The notes under the pieces are model-generated. The model ran no database searches. It saw nothing but the letters and a program-made list of their open reading frames with translations, and was not told the DNA's origin. Both the position numbers and the translations under genes were made by a program. A stretch of DNA of 64,000 bases from Deltaproteobacteria bacterium Ga0077550 (GTDB taxonomy: Bacteria > Myxococcota_A > Polyangia > Nannocystales > Nannocystaceae): assembly GCA_001464385.1 (NCBI GenBank), contig LNFB01000340.1, positions 1 through 64,000 of the forward strand, written 5' to 3'. This document shows positions 24,610 to 32,608 of this stretch, piece by piece (the stretch's first letter is position 1; each line of letters opens with the position of its first letter).

Positions 24610-25925
24610 GACGCGTGACCCTCGGTGCATCGCTGGCCGTCGCCGGGTGCGAGGCCTATGCGCTCGCGCCGATCGAGCTCGACGTCTCGAGCAACTGCAA
24701 CGCCGTCGAGGCCATCGTCACCGCCGCCGGCGTCCAGTCGCCCGCCCGCCCCTGGGCCACCGTCGTCGCCGCCGCGGCCGATCGCGCCGGCGCCCCTTCG
24801 GCGTGGCTGCTGGTCGTCCGTGCGGGCAGCGGCGGCGCCGATCAACTCGCGCTCCTCCACGTCGACGACGCGCTGTCGATCGACCGCGAGGTCATCCTGG
24901 ACGCGCCGGCCGCGATCGCCGACCAGTTCACGTTCGTCGCCTCCGGCGCGGCGGGCGTCGTGTACCTCACCCAGCGCGCCCCGGGCGTCTTCTACGTCCG
25001 CCGCTACGATGCGGGCCAACCGACGCCACTGTCGGCGTCGTCGCCCAACCTCGCCACATTGCCCGTGCCCTGCGACCTGGATGCCGACGGCATCTTCGAG
25101 TCCTGTGATGCCTCCGATTGGTTCCACGACCTCGTGTTCTTCGGCGACGAGCTCCAGCCGTTCGCGCTGACGTTCGCGCCTTCGACGGAGACGTTCACGT
25201 TCGAGCTCACCCCGACGCCGCTCGACGCCTTCCTCTCGCCGGCGTTCCCGCTCGAACCCGACCGCACGATCGTGTTCGCGGAGCGCTGCGACGAGACACT
25301 GCCGCTGTCGGACTTCGAGGCATGCCAGGCCCTGATCCAGCAGCGGAGCTTCCCCAAGCTGCGCAGCTTGGGGCTGCGCAGCGACCTCCCGCGAGGGTTC
25401 ACGATGCTCGCGCTGTACCGCGAGACGCAGCTCGGCGACGGCCTCGCCACGCAGGCCGACGTCCCCCTCGTGCTCCTCGGCATGGGCAGCCTCGGCGCGC
25501 CGTCGGGGATCCTGCAGGTCGATCCGGAGCTCCCTGCGCCGCGCGATTCCCCGCCGTACGGCATCGCCGTCGATGCCAACGCGACCTACGTGCACTACAC
25601 GTCGACCGACGGCGCTCCCGTCCTCACCCGCGCGACACGGACGCCCCCCGAGTCGGAACGGCTCGACGATCGCTTCGACTTCCCCGAGGGAGCCGAGCTC
25701 CTCCAGCTCGACGATGACGTCGCGCTGCATCGCGTCGTCGACGGACAGTGGGAGATCTTGAAGCTGTTCCCCGACGCCCCGGCGCGGTCCGAGACCACCG
25801 TGGTCGTGCTCGACGCCCCGGTGGCGTCCGTCAGCCCCGCGGGGCCGGGCACGTTCCTCGTCCAGCGCGACGACGGGGTCGCCGACCTCGTCCACGTCCG
25901 CTGCGCCGTCCCGACGCCGGAATGA
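24606..25925 (+). CDS. Putative lipoprotein, possible beta-propeller
   Basis: A 439-aa predicted lipoprotein: LRRVTLGASLAVAGC is a short lipoprotein signal if the TTG overlapping the bioA stop is used, since this supplies the two arginines of the n-region (GTG at 24615 is the alternative). The mature part consists of repeated beta-rich segments (AWLLVVRAG, LALLHVDDAL, GVVYLTQRA, YGIAVDANATYVHYTS, ALHRVVDGQWEILKL) resembling blades of a propeller, with a Cys-containing DLDADGIFESCDASD loop. No enzyme motif is visible. Function unknown; surface display is inferred. Confidence 0.6.
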   Translation: MRRVTLGASLAVAGCEAYALAPIELDVSSNCNAVEAIVTAAGVQSPARPWATVVAAAADRAGAPSAWLLVVRAGSGGADQLALLHVDDALSIDREVILDAPAAIADQFTFVASGAAGVVYLTQRAPGVFYVRRYDAGQPTPLSASSPNLATLPVPCDLDADGIFESCDASDWFHDLVFFGDELQPFALTFAPSTETFTFELTPTPLDAFLSPAFPLEPDRTIVFAERCDETLPLSDFEACQALIQQRSFPKLRSLGLRSDLPRGFTMLALYRETQLGDGLATQADVPLVLLGMGSLGAPSGILQVDPELPAPRDSPPYGIAVDANATYVHYTSTDGAPVLTRATRTPPESERLDDRFDFPEGAELLQLDDDVALHRVVDGQWEILKLFPDAPARSETTVVVLDAPVASVSPAGPGTFLVQRDDGVADLVHVRCAVPTPE

Positions 25926-25929
25926 CGAA

Positions 25930-25958
25930 GGCCCGGGGGATCCGAGATCCTCCGGGCC
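25930..25958. terminator. Strong bidirectional hairpin between convergent genes
   Basis: GGCCCGGGGGATC pairs with GATCCTCCGGGCC (13 bp with one G-T) around a 3-nt loop, 4 nt after one stop codon and 25 nt from the other. It lacks a T-run. Just after it, GCGGCCTT is repeated twice. Confidence 0.75.
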
Positions 25959-25983
25959 CTCGCGGCCTTGCGGCCTTGCGGCT

Positions 25984-27081
25984 CTACTTGCGCGCCATCG
26001 CGGTGGCGTCCTCGGGCGGGAACAGGTTCTCGCGCGGGATCGGGGCCTTCGCGCCGCCATCCTTCGCCCACAGCAGCTGCAGCCCGAGCTCACCCGCGGC
26101 CGCCTGGAACCACATGACGTCGAGCTGGTACTCGCCGGGCTCGATCGCGATCGACTCGCACTTCTCGTTGGTGTCGTGAACGCCGTCGTTGTCGACGACC
26201 GGGGTCTGATCGAGGAACAGCAGCGCGCCGTCGCCGGCGTTGAGGCAGAGATCGTAGGTCCCGGCCTGCGTCACGTTGAGCGAGCCGCGGAAGTGCACTG
26301 CGAACCACTCCTTGACCTCGCCGTCCTTGCCGTGGAACGACCCCTTGAACTCGCCGGCGGGGATGTCGAGGTTGTCGACGGCGAAGGTCGCGAAGGGCTC
26401 GCCGAGCGTGTCGGCCGCGGGCAGCTCGGTCACCGGCTGGGCGATCTTGTAGACGTTCGCGAGCAGGCCGTGGCTGGCGTCGGTCCGCGGGGTCCCCAGG
26501 CCCACGACGGTGTGGAACGGCGTCTCGGACTTCACCGTCTGCGCCGAGCGGCTCTTCGAGCGCGCGCCGGCGTTGGTCACCACGACGGGGCCATTCACGT
26601 CGCCGGTGAGCTGCACCAGCATGTGGCCCTCGCCGACCTCGATCACCTTCTGGCGCTTCTTGCCGATCAGCACGCTGGCCTGGCCCTTGGTGCCGAAGCC
26701 CGAGCCGAGGATCTCGATGACGCTGCCCGCGGGCGCGTTGGTGGGGAAGTAGCCGTCGAGCGCGAGCTTCTCACCGGCCGGCGGCTGCGGACGCGCGCGC
26801 GGGGGCTTGTCGCCGCCGGTGACCGGGGGCTTGCGGGCCGCGAGCGACTTGCCCTTGCGGCCGGGCGCCGCCTTGGTCGACGTGACCGTGCGGACCTTCG
26901 GCTTGTCGGTGTCGCCGGTCGCCTGGTCGCCGCCGCCGGCATCGGACGAGCCGCCGTCCTTCACCTCGCTGTAGTAGCCATCGTAGTTGCCGGCGTCGGG
27001 GTTGCTGGTCGAGGTGTTCTTGACCGTGCAGGCGGCCAACACGGAAAGGCTCACGATCGCGAAGCGCGAGAGACGAGTCAT
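25984..27081 (-). CDS. Lipoprotein with IPT/TIG-like and PA14-like domains
   Basis: A 365-aa lipoprotein with signal LSRFAIVSLSVLAAC. A disordered linker (NPDAGNYDGYYSE, then KAAPGRKGKS) leads to an IPT/TIG-like Ig fold (ALDGYFPTNAPAGSVIEILGSGFG ... VLIGKKRQKVIEVGEGHMLVQL) and a PA14-like domain (WFAVHFRGSLNVTQAGTYDLCLNAGDGALLFLD, then EYQLDVMWFQAAAGELGLQLLW). PA14 domains usually bind carbohydrates, and IPT domains are spacers or adhesion modules. This suggests a surface adhesin or polysaccharide-binding protein. TATTGA lies close to the start but does not fit the TANNNT pattern. Confidence 0.8.
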   Translation of the reverse strand: MTRLSRFAIVSLSVLAACTVKNTSTSNPDAGNYDGYYSEVKDGGSSDAGGGDQATGDTDKPKVRTVTSTKAAPGRKGKSLAARKPPVTGGDKPPRARPQPPAGEKLALDGYFPTNAPAGSVIEILGSGFGTKGQASVLIGKKRQKVIEVGEGHMLVQLTGDVNGPVVVTNAGARSKSRSAQTVKSETPFHTVVGLGTPRTDASHGLLANVYKIAQPVTELPAADTLGEPFATFAVDNLDIPAGEFKGSFHGKDGEVKEWFAVHFRGSLNVTQAGTYDLCLNAGDGALLFLDQTPVVDNDGVHDTNEKCESIAIEPGEYQLDVMWFQAAAGELGLQLLWAKDGGAKAPIPRENLFPPEDATAMARK

Positions 27082-27318
27082 GACTTCAATACATCCTTGC
27101 CGCAGGATCGGCGGTTGCGCCGTTCAGACGCGGCCTCTGCCGGTGGGATTCAGGAGGACCCGGAGGACGGATCACCCTGGCGACGGGCCCGGCACCGAAC
27201 CGCGTGGCGTCGCGGATGATCGACCAGTTGGCCCACGGGGCGCAAGCCCGCATCGCGTCCGTGGGGCGAATCACCGCGGCCGAGGGGCGTTTTGCCCAGG
27301 CCCCCGACTGCGGTCGCG

Positions 27319-27918
27319 CTATCGGGCGCGTGCGCGCACACGCACTTTTCCCTCGCGGATCTCGACGTCGAAGCGCAGGGCCCGACCGCCGTGCTGCTCG
27401 GCGAGCTTGGGCGCCTCCCGCGACAACTTCCGCAGGAACGCGGGGAAGGTCATGCCCTCGGTCGACTCGCCCACCGATCGCTTCGCCGCGACCAGACGAT
27501 CGTACACGTCGCGCGCGTTGTCCGGATCCACGAGCGCAGCGACGGGCGGGGCCACCGAGATCGGCGGGGCGGGCTCGAGCGCAGTGCTCTCGCGGGCGCC
27601 GGGCTTCGCTTGGCGTGCGAGGTCGCGGCGCGAGACGCCGCGCTCCATCTGATCGAGGATGCGCGTCCAGTAGTGCGCGTAGGTGATGAAGCGCGCCCGG
27701 AGCCCACCCATGCGGAAGCGGAGCATGGTGGTCCGCATCGACGTGCCCTCGAGCGCGCGGAGCTTCCGCTCGAGTCGCTCGCGCTGTCGCACCGGCGCGG
27801 CCCGATCGACGCCGAGGAAGTACTTGTCGTACGCCACGCGCAACGACTCGATCTCGGCCTCGAGCTGGTCGAGCATCTGGTCGGGATCCGCCGGCTCCGG
27901 CGTCTTGCGAGGGAGCAC
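27319..27918 (-). CDS. Coiled-coil protein with MXAN_5187 C-terminal-like domain
   Basis: A 199-aa soluble protein. DQMLDQLEAEIESLRVAYDKYFLGV followed by RERLERKLRALEG and MLRFRMGGLRARFITYAHYWTRI closely recalls the domain named after Myxococcus MXAN_5187, which is widespread in myxobacteria and of unknown role. The C-terminal part (DPDNARDVYDRLVAAKRSVGESTEGMTF, GRALRFDVEIREGKVRVRA) also fits. The GTG is chosen because TAGGAT ends 8 nt upstream. The 237 bp downstream to the next gene start (27082-27318) show nothing identifiable. Confidence 0.65.
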   Translation of the reverse strand: MLPRKTPEPADPDQMLDQLEAEIESLRVAYDKYFLGVDRAAPVRQRERLERKLRALEGTSMRTTMLRFRMGGLRARFITYAHYWTRILDQMERGVSRRDLARQAKPGARESTALEPAPPISVAPPVAALVDPDNARDVYDRLVAAKRSVGESTEGMTFPAFLRKLSREAPKLAEQHGGRALRFDVEIREGKVRVRARAR

Positions 27919-27926
27919 GCCGCGAA

Positions 27927-27932
27927 ATCCTA
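27927..27932 (-). promoter_or_regulatory. -10 element TAGGAT, leaderless-type, for the coiled-coil protein
   Basis: TAGGAT on the minus strand ends 8 nt before the GTG. Confidence 0.45.
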
Positions 27933-28051
27933 CCCTTTCGGTGGGCCGCCACAAGCGACCCATCTCGGTGGGCGACGAGCGGCCCCGTCGGCGGGCGCGC
28001 ACCGCGACCCCTGCCCTCCTGGAGCCGACGCCCGAGGGGGGCCACACCTGC

Positions 28052-28057
28052 TATGCT
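28052..28057 (+). promoter_or_regulatory. Extended -10 TGCTATGCT, leaderless-type, for rseP
   Basis: TATGCT preceded by TGC ends 9 nt before the ATG. No -35 match is evident. Confidence 0.5.
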
Positions 28058-28066
28058 GGGCGCGCG

Positions 28067-29689
28067 ATGGGCAACATCTGGGCCTTCATCCTGCTCATCG
28101 GGCCGCTCATCTTCGTGCACGAGCTGGGGCATCTCCTCGCCGCCAAGCTCGTCGACGTCAAGGTCCTGCGCTTCTCGATCGGATTCGGCCCACCCCTGCT
28201 GCGCGCCCGCTTCGGCGAGACCGAGTACTGCCTCGCGCCGATTCCCCTCGGGGGCTACGTGTCGATGCTGGGCCAGGGCAACGACGACGTCCCGCTCGCC
28301 GAGCATGACCGCGCACTGTCGAACAAGCCGCTATGGGCGCGCTACCTGGTGCTCGGGGCCGGACCCGTGGCGAACCTCGTCCTGCCGATCCTGGTCTACT
28401 TCTTCTTCTTCCTCCAGCAGACCACCCTCACGCCCGCGGTCGTCGGCACCGTGGTCGCCGGCTCCGCGGCGGACCAGGCCGGGCTGATGCAGGGCGATCG
28501 CATCGTCGCGATCGACGACCGCGACATCCGATCGTGGAACGACATGAGCCAGCGGGTGGCAGAGTCACCCGGCGTCGATCTGAAGGTGCAGATCGAGCGG
28601 GACGGCAAGCGCCTCGACCGGACGGTCACGCCCGCCAAGAAGGTCACGCGCAACGCCCTGGGCGTCGCCACGCCAGTGGGGCGACTCGGGGTCAACCAGG
28701 CGTTCTATGCCCCGCAGATCGGCATCATCGATCCGCGCTCCCCCGCGTATCTGGAGGGGCTGCGCTCGGGCGACACCATCACGTCGATCAACGGCGAACC
28801 CGTGCGCACCGTGGAGGAGCTCCAGCGGATGCTCGACAGCACGGGGGATGGGCTGGTCCGCCTCACGTACCTGCGTGCCACCGCCGTCGCGGCGCCGCTC
28901 GCCACGCTGCTCTGGTACGAGTCCGCACACGCACAGCTGCTGCCCGGGAAAGACGGCAGCGGCACCGGGATCCTCCCCGGCAACGCGTTCATCCGGAGCG
29001 TCGAGCCCGGATCGCCTGCGGACCGCGCGGGGCTGCGGCCCGGGGATCGGCTGCTCTCGGTGGACGGCACCAGCACCGAGCAGTGGGAGATCCTCACCGA
29101 GGTCCTCGGACAGCGCCGGCTCGAGCCCGTCGAGCTCTCGGTGCAGAGCCTCGGCGACGCCCCACGGACCGTCTCTCTGCAGCTGGAGATCCGCAGCTGG
29201 CGCGACATCTATCAGCAGGACCGCCAGGAGGTATGGTTCGGCGCGCGGCCGTTCGCGAAGACCTACTTCGCCCCGCCCGAGCCGATCCGTGGCCGCTTCA
29301 CGTACGCGATGGGGGCGGCAGTGCAGCAGACCGGCGCGAGCATCTCGCTCATGTGGGCGACGCTCGTGCAGATGCTGACGTTCGAGCGCGGCGTCGACGA
29401 GCTGTCGAGCGTCGTCGGCCTGTTCAAGGTCGCGGGCACAGCCGCGGAGCAGGGCCCCGGCCAGTTCCTCGAGCTCGTCGCGCTCCTCAGCGTGAACCTC
29501 GGCTTCGTCAACCTGCTCCCCATCCCGATCCTCGATGGCGGGCACCTGCTGTTCTTCACGGTCGAGGCGATCCGGCGCAGGCCGATGGGCCAACGCGCGC
29601 GGGAGATCGCGAGCGCCGTGGGCCTCGTCGTGATCCTGCTGCTGCTGCTCGTCGCGGCGCGCAACGACATCATCCGCTACTGGCTATGA
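28067..29689 (+). CDS. rseP: Site-2 intramembrane zinc protease with three PDZ domains
   Basis: A 540-aa intramembrane metalloprotease that cleaves transmembrane segments of regulators such as anti-sigma factors. The zinc motif HELGH is at 18-22 in the first TM helix, and the second motif LPIPILDGGH is near residue 485. TM segments flank GPVANLVLPILVYFFFFL and the C-terminal VGLVVILLLLLVA. Three PDZ-like units are visible: VVGTVVAGSAADQAGLMQGD, IGIIDPRSPAYLEGLRSGD and FIRSVEPGSPADRAGLRPGD. E. coli RseP has two and is about 450 aa, so this is an enlarged version. The stop overlaps the tsaB ATG. Confidence 0.93.
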   Translation: MGNIWAFILLIGPLIFVHELGHLLAAKLVDVKVLRFSIGFGPPLLRARFGETEYCLAPIPLGGYVSMLGQGNDDVPLAEHDRALSNKPLWARYLVLGAGPVANLVLPILVYFFFFLQQTTLTPAVVGTVVAGSAADQAGLMQGDRIVAIDDRDIRSWNDMSQRVAESPGVDLKVQIERDGKRLDRTVTPAKKVTRNALGVATPVGRLGVNQAFYAPQIGIIDPRSPAYLEGLRSGDTITSINGEPVRTVEELQRMLDSTGDGLVRLTYLRATAVAAPLATLLWYESAHAQLLPGKDGSGTGILPGNAFIRSVEPGSPADRAGLRPGDRLLSVDGTSTEQWEILTEVLGQRRLEPVELSVQSLGDAPRTVSLQLEIRSWRDIYQQDRQEVWFGARPFAKTYFAPPEPIRGRFTYAMGAAVQQTGASISLMWATLVQMLTFERGVDELSSVVGLFKVAGTAAEQGPGQFLELVALLSVNLGFVNLLPIPILDGGHLLFFTVEAIRRRPMGQRAREIASAVGLVVILLLLLVAARNDIIRYWL

Positions 29690-30423
29690 GCGACGCGCCC
29701 GACTGGATGCTGGTGATCGACGCGTCCACGCCGCGGTGCGTAGTCGTGCTCGGTCGGCTCGGCGCGGGCGCCGAGGGTCCGCTGTTCGCCGACGAACAGG
29801 ACGACGACGGTCGGCAGGCCTCGGCGCAGCTGCACCTGCGAATCGCCGCGCTGTTCGAGCGCGCGGGGATCGTCGCGGCAGACCTCGCCTGCGTCGGCTG
29901 CGGTCGCGGACCAGGCACCTTCACCGGCACACGGGTGGCGATCGCGATGTCCATGGGCCTCGCCGAAGGGCTCGGCGTCCCGGTGGTGGCGGTCTCGACG
30001 TTGGCCGCGGTGGCGGGCTCGATCGACGCGCCCCCGCCGATCCTCGCGGTCCTCGACGCGCGACGCGGGGAGGTCTACGCGGGGATGTTCGAGCGCCGCG
30101 GCGACACGCTCGCCGCCGCCGGACCCGAGCGCTGCGCGACGCTCGAGGCGGCCGTGGCCGAGGCCCCGCCAGGGACGCACCTCGTCGGCCCCGGCGTGGC
30201 CCCGTACGCTGATCAGGTCGTTCCCGAGATCGATGGGGGAATCGCCCGGACGCCGCTCCCCGGCCCGACCGCGCGCGGCCTCTGGCGCGCCGCGCTGTCG
30301 GCCCACCGCGCCGACGGCCCGCGGGACACCGCCACCCTCGAGGCCACGTACCTCCGCGAGAGCTACGCCGAGCTCGGGGTGAACGTCGCGAAGCGACCGG
30401 CGTTCAAGAGCCCGCTGGTCTGA
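29686..30423 (+). CDS. tsaB: tRNA threonylcarbamoyladenosine biosynthesis protein TsaB
   Basis: A 245-aa ASKHA-fold protein that scaffolds the t6A37 tRNA modification complex with TsaD and TsaE. Recognised by MLVIDASTPRCVVVL, QLHLRIAALFERAG, the diagnostic VGCGRGPGTFTGTRVAIAM and ILAVLDARRGEVYAGMF. It overlaps rseP by 4 nt, a pairing that ties tRNA modification to an envelope protease only by transcription. tsaD and tsaE are not in the window. Confidence 0.9.
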   Translation: MSDAPDWMLVIDASTPRCVVVLGRLGAGAEGPLFADEQDDDGRQASAQLHLRIAALFERAGIVAADLACVGCGRGPGTFTGTRVAIAMSMGLAEGLGVPVVAVSTLAAVAGSIDAPPPILAVLDARRGEVYAGMFERRGDTLAAAGPERCATLEAAVAEAPPGTHLVGPGVAPYADQVVPEIDGGIARTPLPGPTARGLWRAALSAHRADGPRDTATLEATYLRESYAELGVNVAKRPAFKSPLV

Positions 30424-30459
30424 CCGCCCGCGCCCGCGGCAGGACGCACCCGAGGAGCC

Positions 30460-31224
30460 ATGACCATACGCACCGCGACCGAGGCGGCCGTCACCACGAT
30501 CACCATCGATCGGCCCCAGCTGCGCAACGCGATCGACCGCGACACCGCGGTGGCCCTCGCCGCGGCGATGCGTGCGTTCGAGGCCGACGACGCGGCCAAG
30601 GTCGCCGTGCTCTGCGGCGCCGAAGGGAACTTCTGCGCCGGCGCCGACCTGCAGGCGATCGCCGACGGGCGGCCGAATCGCCTCGAACCCACCGGCGACG
30701 GGCCGCTGGGGCCCACGCGGATGCAGCTCGACAAGCCCGTCATCGCCGCGGTCGCGGGCTACGCCGTGGCGGGCGGGCTCGAGCTCGCGCTGTGGTGTGA
30801 CCTGCGGGTCGCCGACGCGACGGCGATCTTCGGCGTGTTCTGCCGGCGCTTCGGCGTGCCGCTCATCGACGGCGGCACCGTCCGACTGCCGCAGATCGTC
30901 GGGCTCGGCCGCGCCCTGGACCTCATCCTGACCGGCCGCTCCGTCGACGCCGATGAGGCCCTCGCGATCGGCCTGGTCGACCGACTCGTCCCCGCCGGCG
31001 ACGCGTTGTCGACGGCCCAGGCCCTCGCCGCCCAGATCGCCGGGCTCCCGCAGGCGTGCCTGCGCAGCGATCGACGCTCGGTCTACGGCGCGCTCGGCAT
31101 GCCGATCGGCGACGCGCTGCGCCAGGAGTTCGATCGGGGTCGCAGCGTGCTCGAGGCCCCCGACTTCCGCGACGGACCGACGCGCTTCCGCGGCGGCGCA
31201 GGCCGGCACGGTCGACCGACGTGA
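30460..31224 (+). CDS. Crotonase-family protein (enoyl-CoA hydratase/isomerase fold)
   Basis: A 254-aa crotonase-fold protein. The oxyanion-hole motifs GAEGNFCAGADLQAI and VAGYAVAGGLELALWCDLRVA are intact, and the Glu matching Glu144 of rat enoyl-CoA hydratase is present (GLELAL). The position of the second catalytic Glu164 is a Cys (FGVFCRRFGVPLIDGG), so it is unlikely to be a classical hydratase and may be an isomerase, thioesterase or other crotonase activity. A good GAGGAG ribosome binding site lies before the ATG, unlike the leaderless-type genes nearby. Confidence 0.82.
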   Translation: MTIRTATEAAVTTITIDRPQLRNAIDRDTAVALAAAMRAFEADDAAKVAVLCGAEGNFCAGADLQAIADGRPNRLEPTGDGPLGPTRMQLDKPVIAAVAGYAVAGGLELALWCDLRVADATAIFGVFCRRFGVPLIDGGTVRLPQIVGLGRALDLILTGRSVDADEALAIGLVDRLVPAGDALSTAQALAAQIAGLPQACLRSDRRSVYGALGMPIGDALRQEFDRGRSVLEAPDFRDGPTRFRGGAGRHGRPT

Positions 31225-31231
31225 GCTTGGC

Positions 31232-31750
31232 TCAGCGCGTCGCGTGCAGCAGCGCGTCGACGTCGAGCCACGGGCCGAACCCCGAATCGTCGGGATCGAG
31301 CAGGCGATCGAGGGCGTGGCCGGACCCGATCGGTGGCCACGACGGTGGAGGTTGCTGCCACTGCCCCTGCGCGTCGCGCATGTGGCGACGATCCGAAGAG
31401 AAGCACGCGCGGTAGTCCGCGGCGGCGACGATGCGCACCTGCGGTCGCAGGCGTGGCGGCGCCTCGCGACGAAAGGTGCGCGTAACGTACTCCGCCGCGG
31501 CGACGGGGAACCCGAGCCGCGTGTCCAGATCCCACACCGCGAGGTCGGCCCCGACCACGATCACGTGGTAGTCCCAGAGCACCGGCAGCTCGTCGCTCGG
31601 CGCGGCGCGCTGGTGCCACAGCGCGACGCTGCGCGAGCGGTTCGAGATCACCACCACGCGCGCGTCGGGGCCCACCGGCGGCTCGACGCACAGGTGCCAC
31701 GCGTTCTCCTCGCACCAGTACGGCGCGTCGTGTTCAGGCCGCCATGTCAT
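31232..31750 (-). CDS. Protein N-terminal glutamine amidohydrolase, NTAQ1 (WDYHV) family
   Basis: This 172-aa protein strikingly resembles eukaryotic NTAQ1, which deamidates N-terminal Gln to Glu in the N-degron pathway. Catalytic Cys13 lies in PYWCEENAWHLC (human CYCEENIWKLC), His62 in the hallmark WDYHV, and the Asp in VWDLDTRLGFP. Further matches are VVVISNRSRSVALWHQ, FSSDRRHMRDAQGQW and QPPPSWPPI, all colinear with the human protein. In bacteria, Nt-Glu can be leucylated by Bpt and recognised by ClpS, so this enzyme could feed a tertiary N-degron. The ATG overlaps the stop of the alpha/beta hydrolase. No signal peptide. Confidence 0.85.
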   Translation of the reverse strand: MTWRPEHDAPYWCEENAWHLCVEPPVGPDARVVVISNRSRSVALWHQRAAPSDELPVLWDYHVIVVGADLAVWDLDTRLGFPVAAAEYVTRTFRREAPPRLRPQVRIVAAADYRACFSSDRRHMRDAQGQWQQPPPSWPPIGSGHALDRLLDPDDSGFGPWLDVDALLHATR

Positions 31751-32592
31751 GGTGCCGCGCGCCATGGCCCGAGGAACTCGGCGACGACGGGCGCGACCGC
31801 GGGCGCGTCCTCGAGGTGGACGTGGTGACCACCGGGCAGTCGCACCACGCGGATGTCCGCGATCGCGGCGACGCGGCCGTCGAGGATCGGACCGTCGGCG
31901 AACGGGCTGCGGTCGCCACGGACCAGCAGCGTCGGGCAGCGGATGGCGCGGAGGATCGCCAGCACCTGGTCCTCGACGAGGCGCACGCGCGACTGCCAGC
32001 GCACCTGCGGATCGCTGCGCCACGTGACGCCGCCGTCGACCTCGACCAGCCCGCGGCGACACAGGATCCGCGCGGCCTCGATCGAGGCGCCGGTCATCGA
32101 CGACGCGAGCCGCCCCGCGGCGAACTCGGCGTCCCGGAGGCGCAGCGCGAGCGGGTGTTCGAGCCGTATCACACGACGCGCGCGCAGGGCACCGGGCTCG
32201 GCTTGGCGATCGTGAAGAAGATCATCGAGCGCCTGGGCGCGGGTCGGCTGCGCGCCCGCGAGCGTCGACGCGATCGCGGCGCCGAGCGAGTGGCCCATCA
32301 AGATGCACTGCTCCCAGCCGAGCGCGTCGCGTGCCGCCGCCACCGTCGCCACCGCGTCGATGAACGCGTAGGTGTTGCCCGCCTCGCGGTGCTCCGACAG
32401 CCCGTGACCAGGCAGATCCAGCGCAACGACGCGGAGGCCCGGCAGTCGCGGCGCGAGCAGCTCGAAGCTCGCCGCGTTGTCGAGCCAGCCATGCATGCAC
32501 AGCACCTTGGGGGCGTCCGGCGGGCCGAACCCGCGCGCGGCGAGGCGGAGTCCGCCCGCCGTGATGGTGAGTTCTTCCCAGTCGTCGGTCAT
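31747..32592 (-). CDS. Alpha/beta hydrolase carrying an antisense kinase segment
   Basis: A 281-aa serine hydrolase-like protein: VLCMHGWLDNAASFE oxyanion region, LDLPGHGLSEHR, nucleophile elbow GHSLGAA, acid in LLVRGDRSPF and His in LPGGHHVHLEDAP. The segment LLHDRQAEPGALRARRV to LRLRD is read from the antisense of a histidine kinase ATP-binding region (left arm of the 99-bp inverted repeat) and replaces the strand after the nucleophile elbow that most relatives have, usually VLIDxxGP-like. The reading frame stays open, but the fold is probably damaged. TAGTCT ends 10 nt before the ATG. Confidence 0.65.
   Translation of the reverse strand: MTDDWEELTITAGGLRLAARGFGPPDAPKVLCMHGWLDNAASFELLAPRLPGLRVVALDLPGHGLSEHREAGNTYAFIDAVATVAAARDALGWEQCILMGHSLGAAIASTLAGAQPTRAQALDDLLHDRQAEPGALRARRVIRLEHPLALRLRDAEFAAGRLASSMTGASIEAARILCRRGLVEVDGGVTWRSDPQVRWQSRVRLVEDQVLAILRAIRCPTLLVRGDRSPFADGPILDGRVAAIADIRVVRLPGGHHVHLEDAPAVAPVVAEFLGPWRAAP
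32128..32226 (+). repeat. Left arm of a perfect 99-bp inverted repeat
   Basis: Identical, in reverse complement, to 32729-32827, with 502 bp between the arms. On the + strand it encodes kinase G2-box sequence (ERVFEPYHTTRAQGTGLGLA), but it lies inside the oppositely oriented hydrolase gene. The donor is clearly the kinase gene. Confidence 0.97.
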
Positions 32593-32602
32593 CGGCACCG
32601 CG

Positions 32603-32608
32603 AGACTA
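32603..32608 (-). promoter_or_regulatory. -10 element TAGTCT, leaderless-type, for the hydrolase-NTAQ1 pair
   Basis: TAGTCT on the minus strand ends 10 nt before the hydrolase ATG. Confidence 0.4.
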
